NCBI GenBank assembly: GCA_014155875.1
Contig: JACEFZ010014452.1
Coordinates: 1-64,000 of the forward strand
Direction of reading: 5' to 3'
Length of the DNA stretch: 64,000 nucleotides
DNA from: Cepaea nemoralis
Taxonomy: Eukaryota; Mollusca; Gastropoda; Stylommatophora; Helicidae
Position 1 is the first letter of the stretch, and the number at the start of each line of letters is the position of its first letter. The notes under the pieces are model-generated. The model was given only the letters and a program-made list of their open reading frames with translations. It made no database searches and was not told the origin of the DNA. Made by a program: the position numbers and the translations under genes. Below are positions 39,996 through 55,280 of the stretch, piece by piece.

Positions 39996-40240
39996 AAGCC
40001 GGTCTCTCTGGCTGAGGGGTTACAACACTTCTCCGTAATCCCGTTTATCACGCAGAGTCTCGTAGCGTGAGAGAACTGGGAGCGGTTCGACCCCCGCTGG
40101 TGATTTGCGGGATACTGAGCCGGCCGTTCAGAAATCAATGGCAAACTACTGAGCGTAATCATGCCAAGAAATCAATAGACAGCTGAAAGAGGCTGCTGGT
40201 GACAGCGATGTCCTGTAAAGGATATGTAAAACCCAAAAAA
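39996..40240 (+). mobile_element. tRNA-derived SINE, family S1, plus-strand copy
   Basis: The clearest S1 copy: ccggtctctctggctgaggg (A box), gagcggttcgacccccgctg (B box), gagccggccgttcagaaatc, aatggcaaactactgagcgt, gctgaaagaggctgctggtg and the tail gatgtcctgtaaaggatatg. The tRNA-like head has no intact cloverleaf. Confidence 0.8.
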
Positions 40241-40254
40241 AAATGAACGAAAGA

Positions 40255-40348
40255 TGAATGATTGGAAGGGCCGAATGAAAGACGGGCCTGCGTGCCCATT
40301 TTGTGACCCTTTTAAAGTAAAGTTGGATTGAATTGAATTGAATATCTC
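40255..40348 (+). mobile_element. Family E LINE, 3' UTR only, with GAATT-type tail
   Basis: gacgggcctgcgtgcccatt, then gacccttttaaagtaaagtt, matches the 3' UTR of the minus-strand family E LINE (reverse complement at about 19450-19385). It ends in ggattgaattgaattgaata. This is an extreme 5' truncation; only the end recognised by the reverse transcriptase is left. Confidence 0.7.
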
Positions 40349-40539
40349 TCTTTCCACAAACGACAAGTCACATGTTCCAGATTTTGCCTTCTCATAATGT
40401 GGCGCAAATTTAAAAAAAAATAAAAAATAAAAAATGAAATGACGACTGCTTCTGTCTGATGTTTGTAACAAGCTGTCTTTGCCACTCAGCTTCCCTCAAA
40501 ATGCCCAGATTGCACATTTTGGCTGTCCAATTAATTTTC

Positions 40540-40925
40540 AGCATTCTTCTATAAAACCATATCTCTTAAATTTCAATCGATCATGCATTATGCAGTATGG
40601 TGAACCATGTGAGCACCCTATTGCAGATGCTACACAGTCTACCGTTACTCGCCTGTCACCTCTAATCATCTCCTCCACCCGCTGCACAGATCCTTCTGTT
40701 GCAATCTGAACAGGACGACCAGATGGGATTTCATCAACAATTTTAGAGCGTCCTTGAGATAAAATTTTCTACCCAGCTATGCACCGCTTTACGAGACAAG
40801 CATTTGTTAGCATAAACAGGAAGCATTTCTTTATGAATGTCCTTTGCAGGCAGCACTTTTGCCCACACAAAAAAAAAAAAAAAAACGCACAACAGAGCAT
40901 TGCTCTTTGGGTGGACACTCTGTAT
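40540..40925 (-). pseudogene. Mariner-type transposase, N-terminal fragment
   Basis: In minus sense, after cagagtgtccacccaaagag (a terminal-repeat-like start near 40925), the strand encodes IHKEMLPVYANKCLSRKAVH, then SW-V-E, GRSKIVDEIPSGRPVQI, ATEGSVQRVEEMIRGDRRV and CSHGSPYCIMHDRLKF. These are the paired helix-turn-helix DNA-binding domains of mariner/SETMAR-like transposases. At least two frame changes occur, and nothing of the DDD catalytic domain follows, so it is inactive. The element begins at a T-run of about 16 inside its 5' UTR. Confidence 0.7.
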
Positions 40926-41219
40926 GTACAGTCGCCATTTTGTTTATGTGCTGCACATGCGCATAAGACACATGGCGCCACCTGACGAACATGAATATAA
41001 AGTTCGATGTTGCTGTCAACTAATGACACATGTAGAAAACACCAACTACATTTATCTGCCATCCCTCAGAACTGTGTGACATACTTATTGACTCGCCTTC
41101 GTATTTTACTTCTATAGCTCTTTCTAATAGTGTCCTGAGTGCGTGTATATATATATAGCGTTGTTTATACCCTTTCACGCAACATATCCACATTTTTCTC
41201 ACTAATTTCTGGTTTAATC

Positions 41220-41612
41220 TTGGTTCTGATACCTGTCTCCGGGCCGTGGCATGGCGGTGTGCTGGGGAATGAACAGACGGACATATTGGCTGGCTCTGCA
41301 AAACTTGGTGGAGTATTGATGCATGACAAGGCAGACGTGGTTGCGGCCTCGCGGGAGCACCTGTACACCTCGGAGGGAGGAGCAAATGGATCATTATGGT
41401 CTGGCAAGAATGAGGCAGCGAGGAGTGACGAGGGGATCTGGCCGACGCTCGACGCTCAGCGGAAAGGCGAGACGGACATATAATCAGATTGCTACTGGTA
41501 CTATTGGTGTTGGAACTCTTCGCTGGCAGCTAAGGATGGGGACGGAGCGCCTATGGGAATGCCCCGAATGCTGTGATGTCGATTCCTAAATCAATCAATC
41601 AATCATTCATAA
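41220..41612 (+). pseudogene. Subfamily A' LINE, RNase H 3' end with ATCA tail
   Basis: GVLGNEQTDILAGSAKLGGV, MHDKADVVAASREHLYTSE, then (after a frame change) NQIATGTIGVGTLRWQLRMG and ERLWECPECCDVDS-stop. This is the end of the same subfamily as 59170-58503. The tail is aatcaatcaatcaatcattc. 5' truncation lies near 41220. Confidence 0.82.
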
Positions 41613-41614
41613 TT

Positions 41615-41862
41615 ATTTTCAGTAAGAGCTTTGTCATGTCCTCATAAGACTTATTGTATGATGCACTTCGCCTTCTAAAGCTCCTGGCTTCTTTAGCACA
41701 GCTGTAAAGGTGGATTTTAATAGATTACTAGGAATGTACCAACTATTGTAGATGACATTTAGGAATGTTGTAAATATTTTGATTCCAAACTCACATAGAG
41801 CTTCACCTTCGACCAATTTAACGTTGTCTGGACCGGGTGCCTTTCCTTTCTTCGTATGTCAA
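41615..41862 (-). pseudogene. RT fragment of an RTE-like LINE (family B type)
   Basis: The minus strand encodes KKGKAPGPDNVKLVEGEALC, EFGIKIFTTFLNVIYNSWYI, PSNLLKSTFTAVLKKPGALE and HHTISLM. These are the G-P-D-N, I-P-x-x-L-x-x-S and K-K-P-G-A-x-E-x-x-x-H-R-T-I-S-L-M motifs of RT blocks 1-2. The H-H-T in place of H-R-T and the lack of further domains show an isolated fossil. Confidence 0.7.
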
Positions 41863-42500
41863 TTTCAATCATTCATTTATAATGCCAGAAAAGTTAGCAA
41901 GTTTCTTAGGTTAAATACTGATTTAAAAAAAAAAATACATAAACGCAATACCACCTTAAATACAGTTTTTTTAATTGCGCAAACACTTCGCTTGAATTTC
42001 TCAACATAATCTCTACCGGCAGTGATAGAGCTGAAATATAGTTTGTCAGTATTTGGAAACCGGTGTATATAACTACGTGCGCTTTAGCCTTAAGACTTCG
42101 CACCTGACGTTCAAAGTCTGCTTCATCAGTAAAACACTAACTTTAACTACTCGTTAACCAAACACAAGCGTATCAACGAAGCTAAGCTTAGATTATAATG
42201 CGAATGCACTGATCGTGTATGTATCAAACTTTCGCCTGAGGTAATCAAAGTATATGGTCGTGGCTCTGGTTATCTTCGAATATTACCTCGAAGCATCAAC
42301 GTAAATTCGCTATGAGGTGTAGGATTCACGTACCCATCTTTCTTCCAGACGCTCGCAAGCCACACTCCTTGAGAATTTAAACATATTCAAAATAGCTATG
42401 CCTGCTGATAGCAACACATTCGATTTCCTTATTTAGGATGGAAGTGGGGAAGGGGGGAGGAATAATGTTTCTATCACTTTGACGTTAGATAATAGTAATA
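41863..42500. other. Unassigned DNA
   Basis: No gene recognised; the minus frame 42103-41906 has no known motif. Confidence 0.35.
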
Positions 42501-42502
42501 TT

Positions 42503-42925
42503 CATTCATTCATTCATTCATCAATGTGGCTTGCTTCGCTTCGGAGGTCACGGGTAGCAAGCATCACCTGGATCTTTTCTCCTGGGCATGCCGGTGTGCT
42601 GGGGAATGAACAGGCGGACAGATTGGCTGGCTCGGCAAAACTTGGTGGAGTGTTGATGCATGACAAGGCAGACGTGGTTGCGGCCTTGTGGGAGCACGTG
42701 TACACCTCGGAGGAGCAGATGGATCACCATAGTCTGGTAAGAATGAGACAGCGAGGTGTGACGAGGGGATCTGGCCGACGCTCGACGCTCAGAGGAAAGG
42801 CGAGACGGACATATAATCAGATTGCCACTGGAACTATTAGTGTTGGAACTCTTCGCTGGCTGCTGGGGATGGGGACGGAGCGCTTATGGGAATGTCCCGA
42901 ATGCTGTGATGTCGGTTCCTAAATC
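42503..42925 (+). pseudogene. Subfamily A' LINE, open RNase H C-terminus
   Basis: A single open frame encodes SLRRSRVASITWIFSPGHAG, VLGNEQADRLAGSAKLGGVL, KADVVAALWEHVYTSE, then RTYNQIATGTISVGTLRWL and ECPECCDVGS-stop at 42920. It is bounded on both sides by (ATTC)n-type repeats (42504-42522 and 42926-42998). It lacks the first part of the RNase H and all of RT. Confidence 0.85.
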
Positions 42926-42998
42926 ATTCAATCATTCATTCATTCATTCATTCATTCATTCATTCATTCATTCATTCATTCATCCATTCATTCATTCA
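42926..42998. repeat. (ATTC)n shared between two LINE tails
   Basis: About 17 units of ATTC with minor changes lie between the plus-strand A' LINE end and the minus-strand family B LINE end, as the tail of both. Confidence 0.9.
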
Positions 42999-43160
42999 GT
43001 AACATGTCCTTTGCAGAACCTCGCTCCCATAACAACTGTCCGGAAATCGTATCGGTCATAAGCAAGATGTCAGATACACCCATCTGGAGATCGTCTGCCA
43101 CAACCTGCACCCATCTTCTCTGGGGCCTTCTTCTTACCCCTCCATTATTGTTCTCTCCAA
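42999..43160 (-). pseudogene. LINE family B, 3' end only
   Basis: The minus strand repeats the family B 3' end at 17.5 kb: R-W-V-Q-V-V-A-D-D-L-Q-M-G-V-like sequence, a segment with cttgcttatgaccgatacga, and GARFCKGHV before the (GAAT)n tail. It is 5'-truncated at about 43160. Confidence 0.75.
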
Positions 43161-43872
43161 ACGTTCATGACTTTTCAAGTGACGAAGACAATTAAATTTT
43201 CATTGTTAGTAATCAAACTTCCTCAATGTTTGGATAGTAATATACCTCAGATATATCAAACCATTATAAATGCCTAACATTGTCAATTTCCGCATATCAG
43301 TACGTAACTTACCGCTTGTTGTAATCTATATAATATTCATTGGCACCTTGCCGTCTTGACAGACGATAGTTTGTGCTTTAAAAAGGCGTAATAACTTTTA
43401 CCTATGGCTATAGCGAATGTGACTGATGAGGCCAATTCGCGCTGTAACTGTACCGGTTAAGACCAGGGATGGAGTTATTGCCTCTCCATAGCACAAAGCC
43501 TGGGCTAAAATATAGAGATCATGTGTTACTCATGCAGCATGATCCCTCTCTCGGCCTGCCTAATTCACTCCAGAGAAAAGGTAACACCTCTACATCTGAA
43601 ACAAGACAAGCTGCAGAAGCTGCCGGATCAGCAAAGCAATGCTCTAACTGTCCGCCTGTCGGAGTTTCGATCCTAGACCAGCCGCCAACCAAGGCTTAGG
43701 GCCTGGTCTGCCCTGCCATGACATTTGTCTTTAGGTTGCATTTCCTCGCACCAGGGTAAGGCTTGTACCCTCCCAATTATGCTCTTCCGCCCGAAGCCGT
43801 TGGCACAATGTGGGGTGTCGGGTTTGGTAAGCGCCGCCCAACGTTCGGCGCTAATAGAAAGCAGGTAATACC

Positions 43873-43876
<4 letters not shown>
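43161..43876. other. Unassigned DNA with an RTE/SINE-like block
   Basis: No gene recognised. The block 43590-43860 carries tgtcggagtttcgatcctag, which looks like a degenerate B box, but I could not define element ends. Confidence 0.35.

Positions 43877-43957
<81 letters not shown>
43877..43957. repeat. (TA)n microsatellite
   Basis: About 40 TA units, followed by ctatgcgac and a T homopolymer of 18 that adjoins the tail of the next S1 SINE. Confidence 0.95.
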
Positions 43958-43979
43958 TATGCGACTTTTTTTTTTTTTT

Positions 43980-44165
43980 TTTAGCATATCCTTTACAGGA
44001 CTTAGCTGTCAACAGCAGCATCTTTCAGCTCTATGTTGATCTCTTGGCAAGATTACGCTCAGTAGTTTGCCATTGCTTTCTGAGTGGCCGGCTCAGTATC
44101 TCGCAAGTCACGAGCGGGGGTCGAGCCGCCTCAGCTCTCGCTCCGCTACGAGGATGCGACTAAAT
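43980..44165 (-). mobile_element. tRNA-derived SINE, family S1, copy
   Basis: In minus sense: agctgaggcggctcgacccc (B box), gagccggccactcagaaagc, aatggcaaactactgagcgt, gctgaaagatgctgctgttg and the tail taagtcctgtaaaggatatg followed by A residues. The tRNA-like A box is truncated. Confidence 0.75.
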
Positions 44166-44427
44166 GCCATTATTACAAACAAGTAAAATCATGGACCATG
44201 AATGCGCAGATTATAAATGCCTTAGAAGGTTGTAAAATGTAAAACGGGATGAGTATAATCTCCCCCGATGGTCTTTCCACCGTGTCGTGGTGGGGGAGCT
44301 TGAGTTTCTCAATGACCCTGAGAGCTATGCCGGCGGTAGCGTAGCTACCAGCAGGGCCTCCCAAGCCGGACAGGTCAAAGGGTAGAGAACTGACAAAGAG
44401 AAACACCCTGGTCCTCCAGGTTGGGGG

Positions 44428-45051
44428 TTGAAGAGTGGGGTTAACATCCCCACCTTTATAAAAACCTTTTTTGTTACGAAACAGATACATGAGCCTCGAT
44501 TTCGGACTGACTTATCTGGACAACGACCTTGGAACGTTAAAGGACTTTTGAGATTTGGGACATGGAATGTACGGAAACTATATCGATCTGGAGCGGCCGA
44601 AGAACTAACCCGGGAGCTGGTTGAATATCAAATGGATATAACAGCAATTCAAGAACTAAGGTGGCCAGGAGAGGGTACTTTAGAGCAAAATGGAATGATT
44701 ATACTATATGGAGGAAACCGCCAAAATAAACATGAATTAGGAACAGGATTTGTCATCAAAAAAGATTTATGGGGGAACGTTTTAAACTTTAAAGCTGTTA
44801 ATGACAGGATTAGTAAATTACGAATAAAAGGTAAAAGGAAAAATATAACGATGATTAATGTACATGCACCTACTGAAGAGAAAGAAGATGATATTAAAGA
44901 AGATTTTTATAATGATCTGGAAGATGTCATAGAAGAAACCCCCAAACAGGACATCCTGATTGTGCTGGGAGACTTCAATGCAAAAATAGGTAGAGAGCAA
45001 ACTAATAAAAAAAGTGGCCGGTATGGAAAGCCTACATACAACTTCAAATGA
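44428..45051 (+). CDS. RTE-like LINE endonuclease domain
   Basis: The frame contains the apurinic/apyrimidinic endonuclease motifs in order: LRFGTWNVRKLY (N of motif I), ITAIQELRWPGEG (E of motif II), GTGFVIKKDL, ITMINVHAPTEEKE and LIVLGDFNAKIGREQ. Its likely role is nicking target DNA so that RT can prime on it. Methionines upstream of the domain are weak; the real start may be near 44530. The frame ends at 45051, because one base is gained or lost in taataaaaaaagtgg (about 45003-45015). The next frame, 45014-45904, continues the endonuclease. Confidence 0.85.
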   Translation: MKSGVNIPTFIKTFFVTKQIHEPRFRTDLSGQRPWNVKGLLRFGTWNVRKLYRSGAAEELTRELVEYQMDITAIQELRWPGEGTLEQNGMIILYGGNRQNKHELGTGFVIKKDLWGNVLNFKAVNDRISKLRIKGKRKNITMINVHAPTEEKEDDIKEDFYNDLEDVIEETPKQDILIVLGDFNAKIGREQTNKKSGRYGKPTYNFK

Positions 45052-45904
45052 TAATGGATGGAGAGTCATCAACCTGGCAGAAGCCAAAGGACTGCAGATT
45101 AGCAGTACCAGACTACAAAGAAAGGATATACACAAACAAACTTGGAAATCATGTGACAAGAGAACCTATAATCAAATAGATCACATTTTAATTAACAACA
45201 GAAATGCATCAAACATACAGCAAGCTAGAAGTTATAGAGGAGCTGAGTGCCACAGCGACCACTTCCTCGTTGGAGCAAAATTTAAAATAAAACTTAAGAG
45301 AGCTTTCTATATTAAATTAAAAAGATTACACCCAACATATAACAGAGAAAAACTACAAGAAATTACAGTCAAAGAGAAATTTACAGATGAAATAAAATGT
45401 AAACTTGAAACTCTGCAAAACCCTTTGGAGGAAAGCGTTGACCAAACTTGGTTGAACATCAAGAATACAATTCAATCTACCGCAGAAGAATGTCTCGGTG
45501 TGTTAACCACGCATAGAAAGAACATATGGTTCAATCAAAAATGTGAAGAAGCAGTCATTAGGAAAAAGAATGCCAGACATTTATGGTTAAATGACATCAA
45601 CAACATCCAAAAGGAAGAGCATTATAGAAATGAATGTAAAGAGGCTACAAAAATAGTCCGACAGCAGAAGCGAGAATATATGAGTAATATAATCAAAGAT
45701 ATGGAAACTAATCACCAGAAAAATGAATCCAGAAATTTTTTTAAAGAACTGAAGTCAATGAAACGAGGGCACCAACAAAACACATATGGTTTAAAAGACA
45801 AAAATAGGAATATGATAAATACCAATGAGGAAATGTGCAACACAAGTAAAGAATATTTTGTTGAATTACTAAATTGTGAAGCTCCAAGTAACATTTTCCC
45901 ATAG
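45014..45904 (+). CDS. RTE-like LINE endonuclease end and linker
   Basis: HTTSNDNGWRVINLAEAKGL, then TYNQIDHILINNR and GAECHSDHFLVGAKF (catalytic S-D-H of the endonuclease) complete the nuclease. About 190 residues of charged helical linker follow. The frame stops at TAG (45902-45904) after SNIFP. The same frame then goes on without a break into the RT, so this is a single nonsense change in one long ORF2. Confidence 0.85.
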   Translation: MAGMESLHTTSNDNGWRVINLAEAKGLQISSTRLQRKDIHKQTWKSCDKRTYNQIDHILINNRNASNIQQARSYRGAECHSDHFLVGAKFKIKLKRAFYIKLKRLHPTYNREKLQEITVKEKFTDEIKCKLETLQNPLEESVDQTWLNIKNTIQSTAEECLGVLTTHRKNIWFNQKCEEAVIRKKNARHLWLNDINNIQKEEHYRNECKEATKIVRQQKREYMSNIIKDMETNHQKNESRNFFKELKSMKRGHQQNTYGLKDKNRNMINTNEEMCNTSKEYFVELLNCEAPSNIFP

Positions 45905-47470
45905 GAAGAGGTTCTAACATGCGAATCACAAATTGAAGAACAAACATTTGAAGAAATCCTATATGTAATCACACGACTTAAAAACAATAAGGCAACTGGG
46001 GCTGATGGAATTGCTGCTGAATTTATAAAGGCAGGTGGCCATGCATTACATCTAAAGCTATACGAACTAATAATAAACATCTGGAGGACAGAAGAATTAC
46101 CCCATGACTGGAAAGAGTCATTATTGATACCTATCTTTAAGAAAGGAGACAAGTTCCAATGTGGAAATTATAGAGGAATATCACTACTGTCCACAAGCTA
46201 TAAGATACTATCCGCAGTATTACTAAATAGACTAAAACCATATTCAGAAGACATATTAGGTGACTACCAGGCGGGTTTTAGACAAAACAGATCAACAATA
46301 GATCAGATATTTATCTTACGACAAATAGCCGAGAAAAATTGGGAATATAAAAGAGATCTCCATAACATTTTTGTGGATTTTAAAAAGGCATATGATAGTG
46401 TCCATAGGAATAGTCTATGGAATGCTATGCAGGAATTTGGAATACCAAGGAAGTTAAACAACATGACCAGACTATGCATGGAAGATACTTATAATATAGT
46501 AACATATAAAGGCAGGAAATCAGACCCTTTCCAAATAACATATGGCTTGAAACAGGGTGATGCACTATCGCCGCTACTCTTCAATCTGGCTCTAGAGAAA
46601 GTTGTAAGGAAGGTAAAGGAGGAATGTGATATTGGAGGAACATCCAAGCTGCTTGGTTATGCAGATGATATAGATATTATAGGGCAAAGTGAACAAAAGA
46701 CATTGGAAATATTGACTCACTTAAAGGAAAAAGCCCAACAGATGGGGCTGGTTATCAACCAAGATAAGACAGAATGTATGGTAATTTCAAGAGATGGAAT
46801 GGCTAAAAACTCTGGCCACATACAAATAGATAATATGACCATTAAAAGAACGGAAACATATAAATACCTGGGTACAATCTTCAACTGCTCCAACATCATA
46901 AGGGAAGAAATACAAACTAGAATCAACTCTGGAAATAAGATATACTATGCACTACAACATCTACTAAAATCAAAGGCGCTATCTCGTAACACCAAAATCA
47001 CAATATACAAAACACTGATCAGACCAGTTGTGCTGTATGGCTCTGAAACCTGGAGTACAACGAAAGGAGACGAAGCCTTGTTACAAACCTTTGAGAACAA
47101 AATTTTAAGACGCATCTTTGGACCCATTAGGGATACACAAAGTGGAGAGTGGAAAAGAAGAAGTAACAAAGACATTTATGATCTGTTTAAGTCCCCGCTA
47201 ATCACTGGTATCATGAAGGCTAATAGACTACAATGGCTGGGGCATATAGAAAGAATGGAAGATAATAGGGAAACAAAACTCGCTTACACTCAGGAAATAA
47301 ATGACCGTAGACCCAGAGTAGACCAAGAAGGCGGTGGAGAGATAATACTTGTACAGACCTACAAGCACTTGGAATCAACGACTGGCAAGAGAAGGTCCAC
47401 CAGAGAGACGAATGGAGACGGATTGAATCTGCAGCAAAGAACCTCAATGGCTCGGAACGCTGAAGAAGAA
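45905..47470 (+). CDS. RTE-like LINE reverse transcriptase
   Basis: In the frame following the TAG: FEEILYVITRLKNNKATGAD, GIAAEFIKAGG, LLIPIFKKGDKFQCGNYRGI, QAGFRQNRSTIDQIF, FVDFKKAYDSVHR, GLKQGDALSPLLFNLALEKV and the catalytic LGYADDIDII. A thumb and C-terminal region follow, with LYGSETWSTTKGDEALLQTF and RLQWLGHIERM. It copies the LINE RNA at a nicked target. There is no RNase H. The frame runs on into a glutamate run encoded by (GAA)n, which is tail rather than protein. Confidence 0.88.
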
Positions 47471-47590
47471 GAAGAAGAAGAAGAAGAAGAAGAAGAAGAA
47501 GAAGAAGAAGAAGAAGAAGAAGAAGAAGAAGAAGAAGAAGAAGAAGAAGAAGAAGAAGAAGAAGAAGAAGAAGAAGAAGAAGAAGAAGAT
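47463..47590. repeat. (GAA)n tract, 3' tail of the RTE-like LINE
   Basis: About 42 GAA units. The reverse strand gives long Leu or Ser runs; these are artefacts. Confidence 0.95.
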
Positions 47591-47764
47591 GAAGGGTATA
47601 ATGAATATTCGACATATTGATTGTAAGCTTCGTTTAAATTGTCTGGCATCGGAGAATAAACATTCTCATAAGTACATAGTTACAAATTCAGAAGAGAATG
47701 GCTACACGATAAAGGTTGAAGTAAATTTGCAATAGCGGAGATATAAAATCAATGGGGAGAACCG

Positions 47765-48110
47765 TTGAGGCCACGAAGACAATTACACAAATAAACACAC
47801 ATAGTATTATTTGACGCTCACAGTATGGGAAGAAGGAAATAGATACTAGAAGACGCACTTGACAACATAAAATTTGAAAGCTATAGTTACCGACCGGGAT
47901 CGCACCTGTCGCCTCCAAATGACGACGGCGCCTCGCTGCAGGAACAAGTGTACTTCGACGCACGATCAACTAGACACTCCAAAAGTGTCATTTTATGTTG
48001 TCAAGTGCGACTTCTAGTATCTATTTCCTTCTTCCCCTTCTGTGAGCGCCAAATAATGTTATGTGTTATTTGTGTAAATGTCTTAGTGGAGATAAAAGAC
48101 GGTGTAATAG
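47765..48110. repeat. Foldback element with long inverted arms
   Basis: The left arm (about 47765-47878) and right arm (about 47988-48110) are reverse complements at roughly 90 percent: tgtcaagtgcgacttctagt and atctatttccttcttccc in the right arm match the left arm's complement. The arms flank about 110 bp with a B-box-like gaccgggatcgcacctgtcg. No transposase is present. A MITE/foldback or two head-to-head repeats would look like this. Confidence 0.8.
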
Positions 48111-48361
48111 TTTTGGAAACTATCGAAGTATTATTGATGGTACCAAAATTACAAAGAACGAAAAAGATTGTCCGGAAGTAGTTTCCCTGGTCAGTGATGT
48201 TATGTGACAGCGCCAACACATTTTATATGCCTTCCAACAAAGATAAATAAATAGGTGACGCATCTTCCCCTCACTCTGACAAGCGACGAGTCTATTCGTG
48301 AAATCCGCATACCACTGCTCATGACATTACGAGTGCAGTTCGTTATGTACAATTATATGGA

Positions 48362-52710
<4,349 letters not shown>

Positions 52711-53740
52711 GTGCAGTGTGTACAAATACACTCAGATCGACACAGCCATTCATCAGTGAATAGTTTTTTTTCCATTCACAAAAAGCTGTGTAATGTCTAC
52801 GACGTGATGTGATAGGGTTTACTCCCAATATATATAGTGTTCTTATTTTAGTAATTAATGTAGTGATTGTCGTGTATAATTGTGTAGTGTGTGGTAGAAA
52901 GCAAACTTTATTAACTGTACATATTACGAAACGAGAACAGTGCCACATTCGCTCAAAAACTTACCGTAAGCGAACTATCCAATGTGACAGTGGCATCTCC
53001 GTGTGGAACTTTCCAGTGATATTTTAAATACATGTGTGAAAGTGTGACCTAAACATTGACAGCTACACCACTGCAGTCGATCGTAATCCAGAAGGTTTTA
53101 CAGTGAAACATCCAACACATGAACGATTAGAACATTGTACATTCCGTAACTACATCAGACCGGAACAGGTGTGTTCTACCAGTTTCAACATCAGCTGTTT
53201 TAGAGTTCGTGTGTACTTCCGGATTAGTTAGAAATTTAGAGCAAAAGTAGCAGACGACAATTAAAAATTTAAAAAGCTATGACGATTCTAAAATCTTTAG
53301 GAATCAACAAAGTTGAATACACGAATTGTGTGTTTATATATTTATGTAGTGTAATCTTAGAATCATATCTTGATTAATGTATTCATACTGCCGACTTTTT
53401 CTCGTGAGTATGAAGAAACGTCAAGCGATGACGCTAAGAAATAGGATAATTATTGTGAAATATTATATGTCATAAATTTTGAAATTATTCCCCTTTCATT
53501 TATTTGTTATTACATTATTACACAAAGGGCCATAATTTGAAATGTATTCAGTAATGTGTTGTGTATAAATAGCCATGTTGTTGCCAGATTGTTAACACAA
53601 CAGGTAGCCATCTACTGGGCATGGCAGAGTGTTGCCGACATTGCAGACCAACACAAGAGCTCCTAGCCAAATGAGGTCAGGGTTTGAGCGTTTTATACGA
53701 CTGTAATAAAGCCGTATTTCGGTCTAGCTAGATGGTTTTT
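52711..53740 (+). repeat. 3' untranslated region and putative 3' LTR of the Gmr1-like element
   Basis: After the stop, about 1 kb without a frame carries tataaatag at about 53565 and aataaag at 53704, spaced like an LTR promoter and polyadenylation signal. The exact ends are not visible because no 5' LTR is in the window. Confidence 0.5.
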
Positions 53741-53900
53741 GTTTCTTCTTCTTCTTCTTCTTCTTCTTCGTTTATCCGGAGTTTTTTTTCGGATGTGATT
53801 GCGTTGTGCCTGTTTACAGCAGAGCTGCGTTCTTGCGCCGTTAGGCCGACACATCCGACTTCTGCGGGCATTTGTTGACCGGGTTAACCTTCCCGGGTTT
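53741..53900 (-). mobile_element. Short element with (GAA)n tail
   Basis: In minus sense, cagaagtcggatgtgtcggc to aaaaaactccggataaacg leads into (GAA)9, the same tail type as the RTE-like LINE. It has no frame, so a SINE riding on that machinery is likely; the family is unknown. Confidence 0.45.
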
Positions 53901-54236
53901 TTGTTTCAAGAACCATATTATTACGTGTTTTTTTGGAAGCTGCGAGGTAGATGCGTGAAGCTGGTACTACCGATCTGACTGGGTCAATAATGCAATTGAG
54001 GTAATCAGCCATCGAGAGGATGAAACCTGACAAGTGTTAAAGGTTGAACACCACATGTCGTTGAATGCAACTTCCATTTCTTATATATTTCTATGGCATA
54101 TGTGTATGTATATGTATTTTGATACCAATGTATATAACAACAGAAGGGTCGACTCTGACAAGGTTAAATACTAACCCAGTATGTACATATATTATACATG
54201 AAAGATGACATCTTTCATGAAGTTGCCGGGGGAGCG

Positions 54237-54877
<641 letters not shown>

Positions 54878-55144
54878 TAAGGATTCTTTTCGAATTCAAC
54901 CTGTCTCTTTCCATCTGGTCGCCATTACTTCTAAAATGCCAACCATCATACTATTGGCCTCCGGAAGTAGGGTACTTAGTTTCCCTATTATGTGCAATGT
55001 TCTCATATTACAGGTGCTTTTTTCAGTCGTATCCGTCTAGCTAGTTTATTTTATGCTCATATTTAGTTTGCTTAAATGCGTTTGTGGTGAAACGTCATTA
55101 CAGGTTGTCAGATGCATCAGAGGATTCATGTCTTTCCGTTTCGG

Positions 55145-55280
55145 AAAATCTGTGGCTGAATGGTTAAACAAACTGCCTCGCGTTTCACAGATTGCGGTTT
55201 TGTCTTCAGATTACTGAGTGCAATTTGTATGGAGATCCCTGAGGATTTTCACCAGAGCTAGGGATTGCATGTCTTGTACT
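55145..55280 (+). mobile_element. Possible degenerate tRNA-derived SINE
   Basis: tctgtggctgaatggttaaac fits an A box, and attgcggttttgtcttcaga is a weak B box at tRNA spacing. The body does not match S1, S2 or S3 clearly. Confidence 0.35.

Larger units (their letters stand above)
44262..47592 (+). mobile_element. Nearly complete RTE-like LINE (family C)
   Basis: The element has a 5' region (44262-44427, with ttccaccgtgtcgtggtggg and tgagtttctcaatgaccctg), an endonuclease-RT coding region and a terminal (GAA)n tract at 47463-47590 as a short-repeat 3' tail. One frameshift in an A7 run near 45005 and one in-frame TAG at 45902 are the only breaks I see. It is the most intact LINE in the window. 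Confidence 0.85.

Noticed and set aside
47220..47649. Poly-Leu and poly-Ser proteins on the minus strand
   Set aside because: They are the reverse of the (GAA)n tail of the RTE-like LINE.
54200..54225. Terminator-like hairpin atgaaagatg-a-catctttcat
   Set aside because: It is a perfect short palindrome, but no transcript end is implied in this eukaryotic LTR context and it may be chance.
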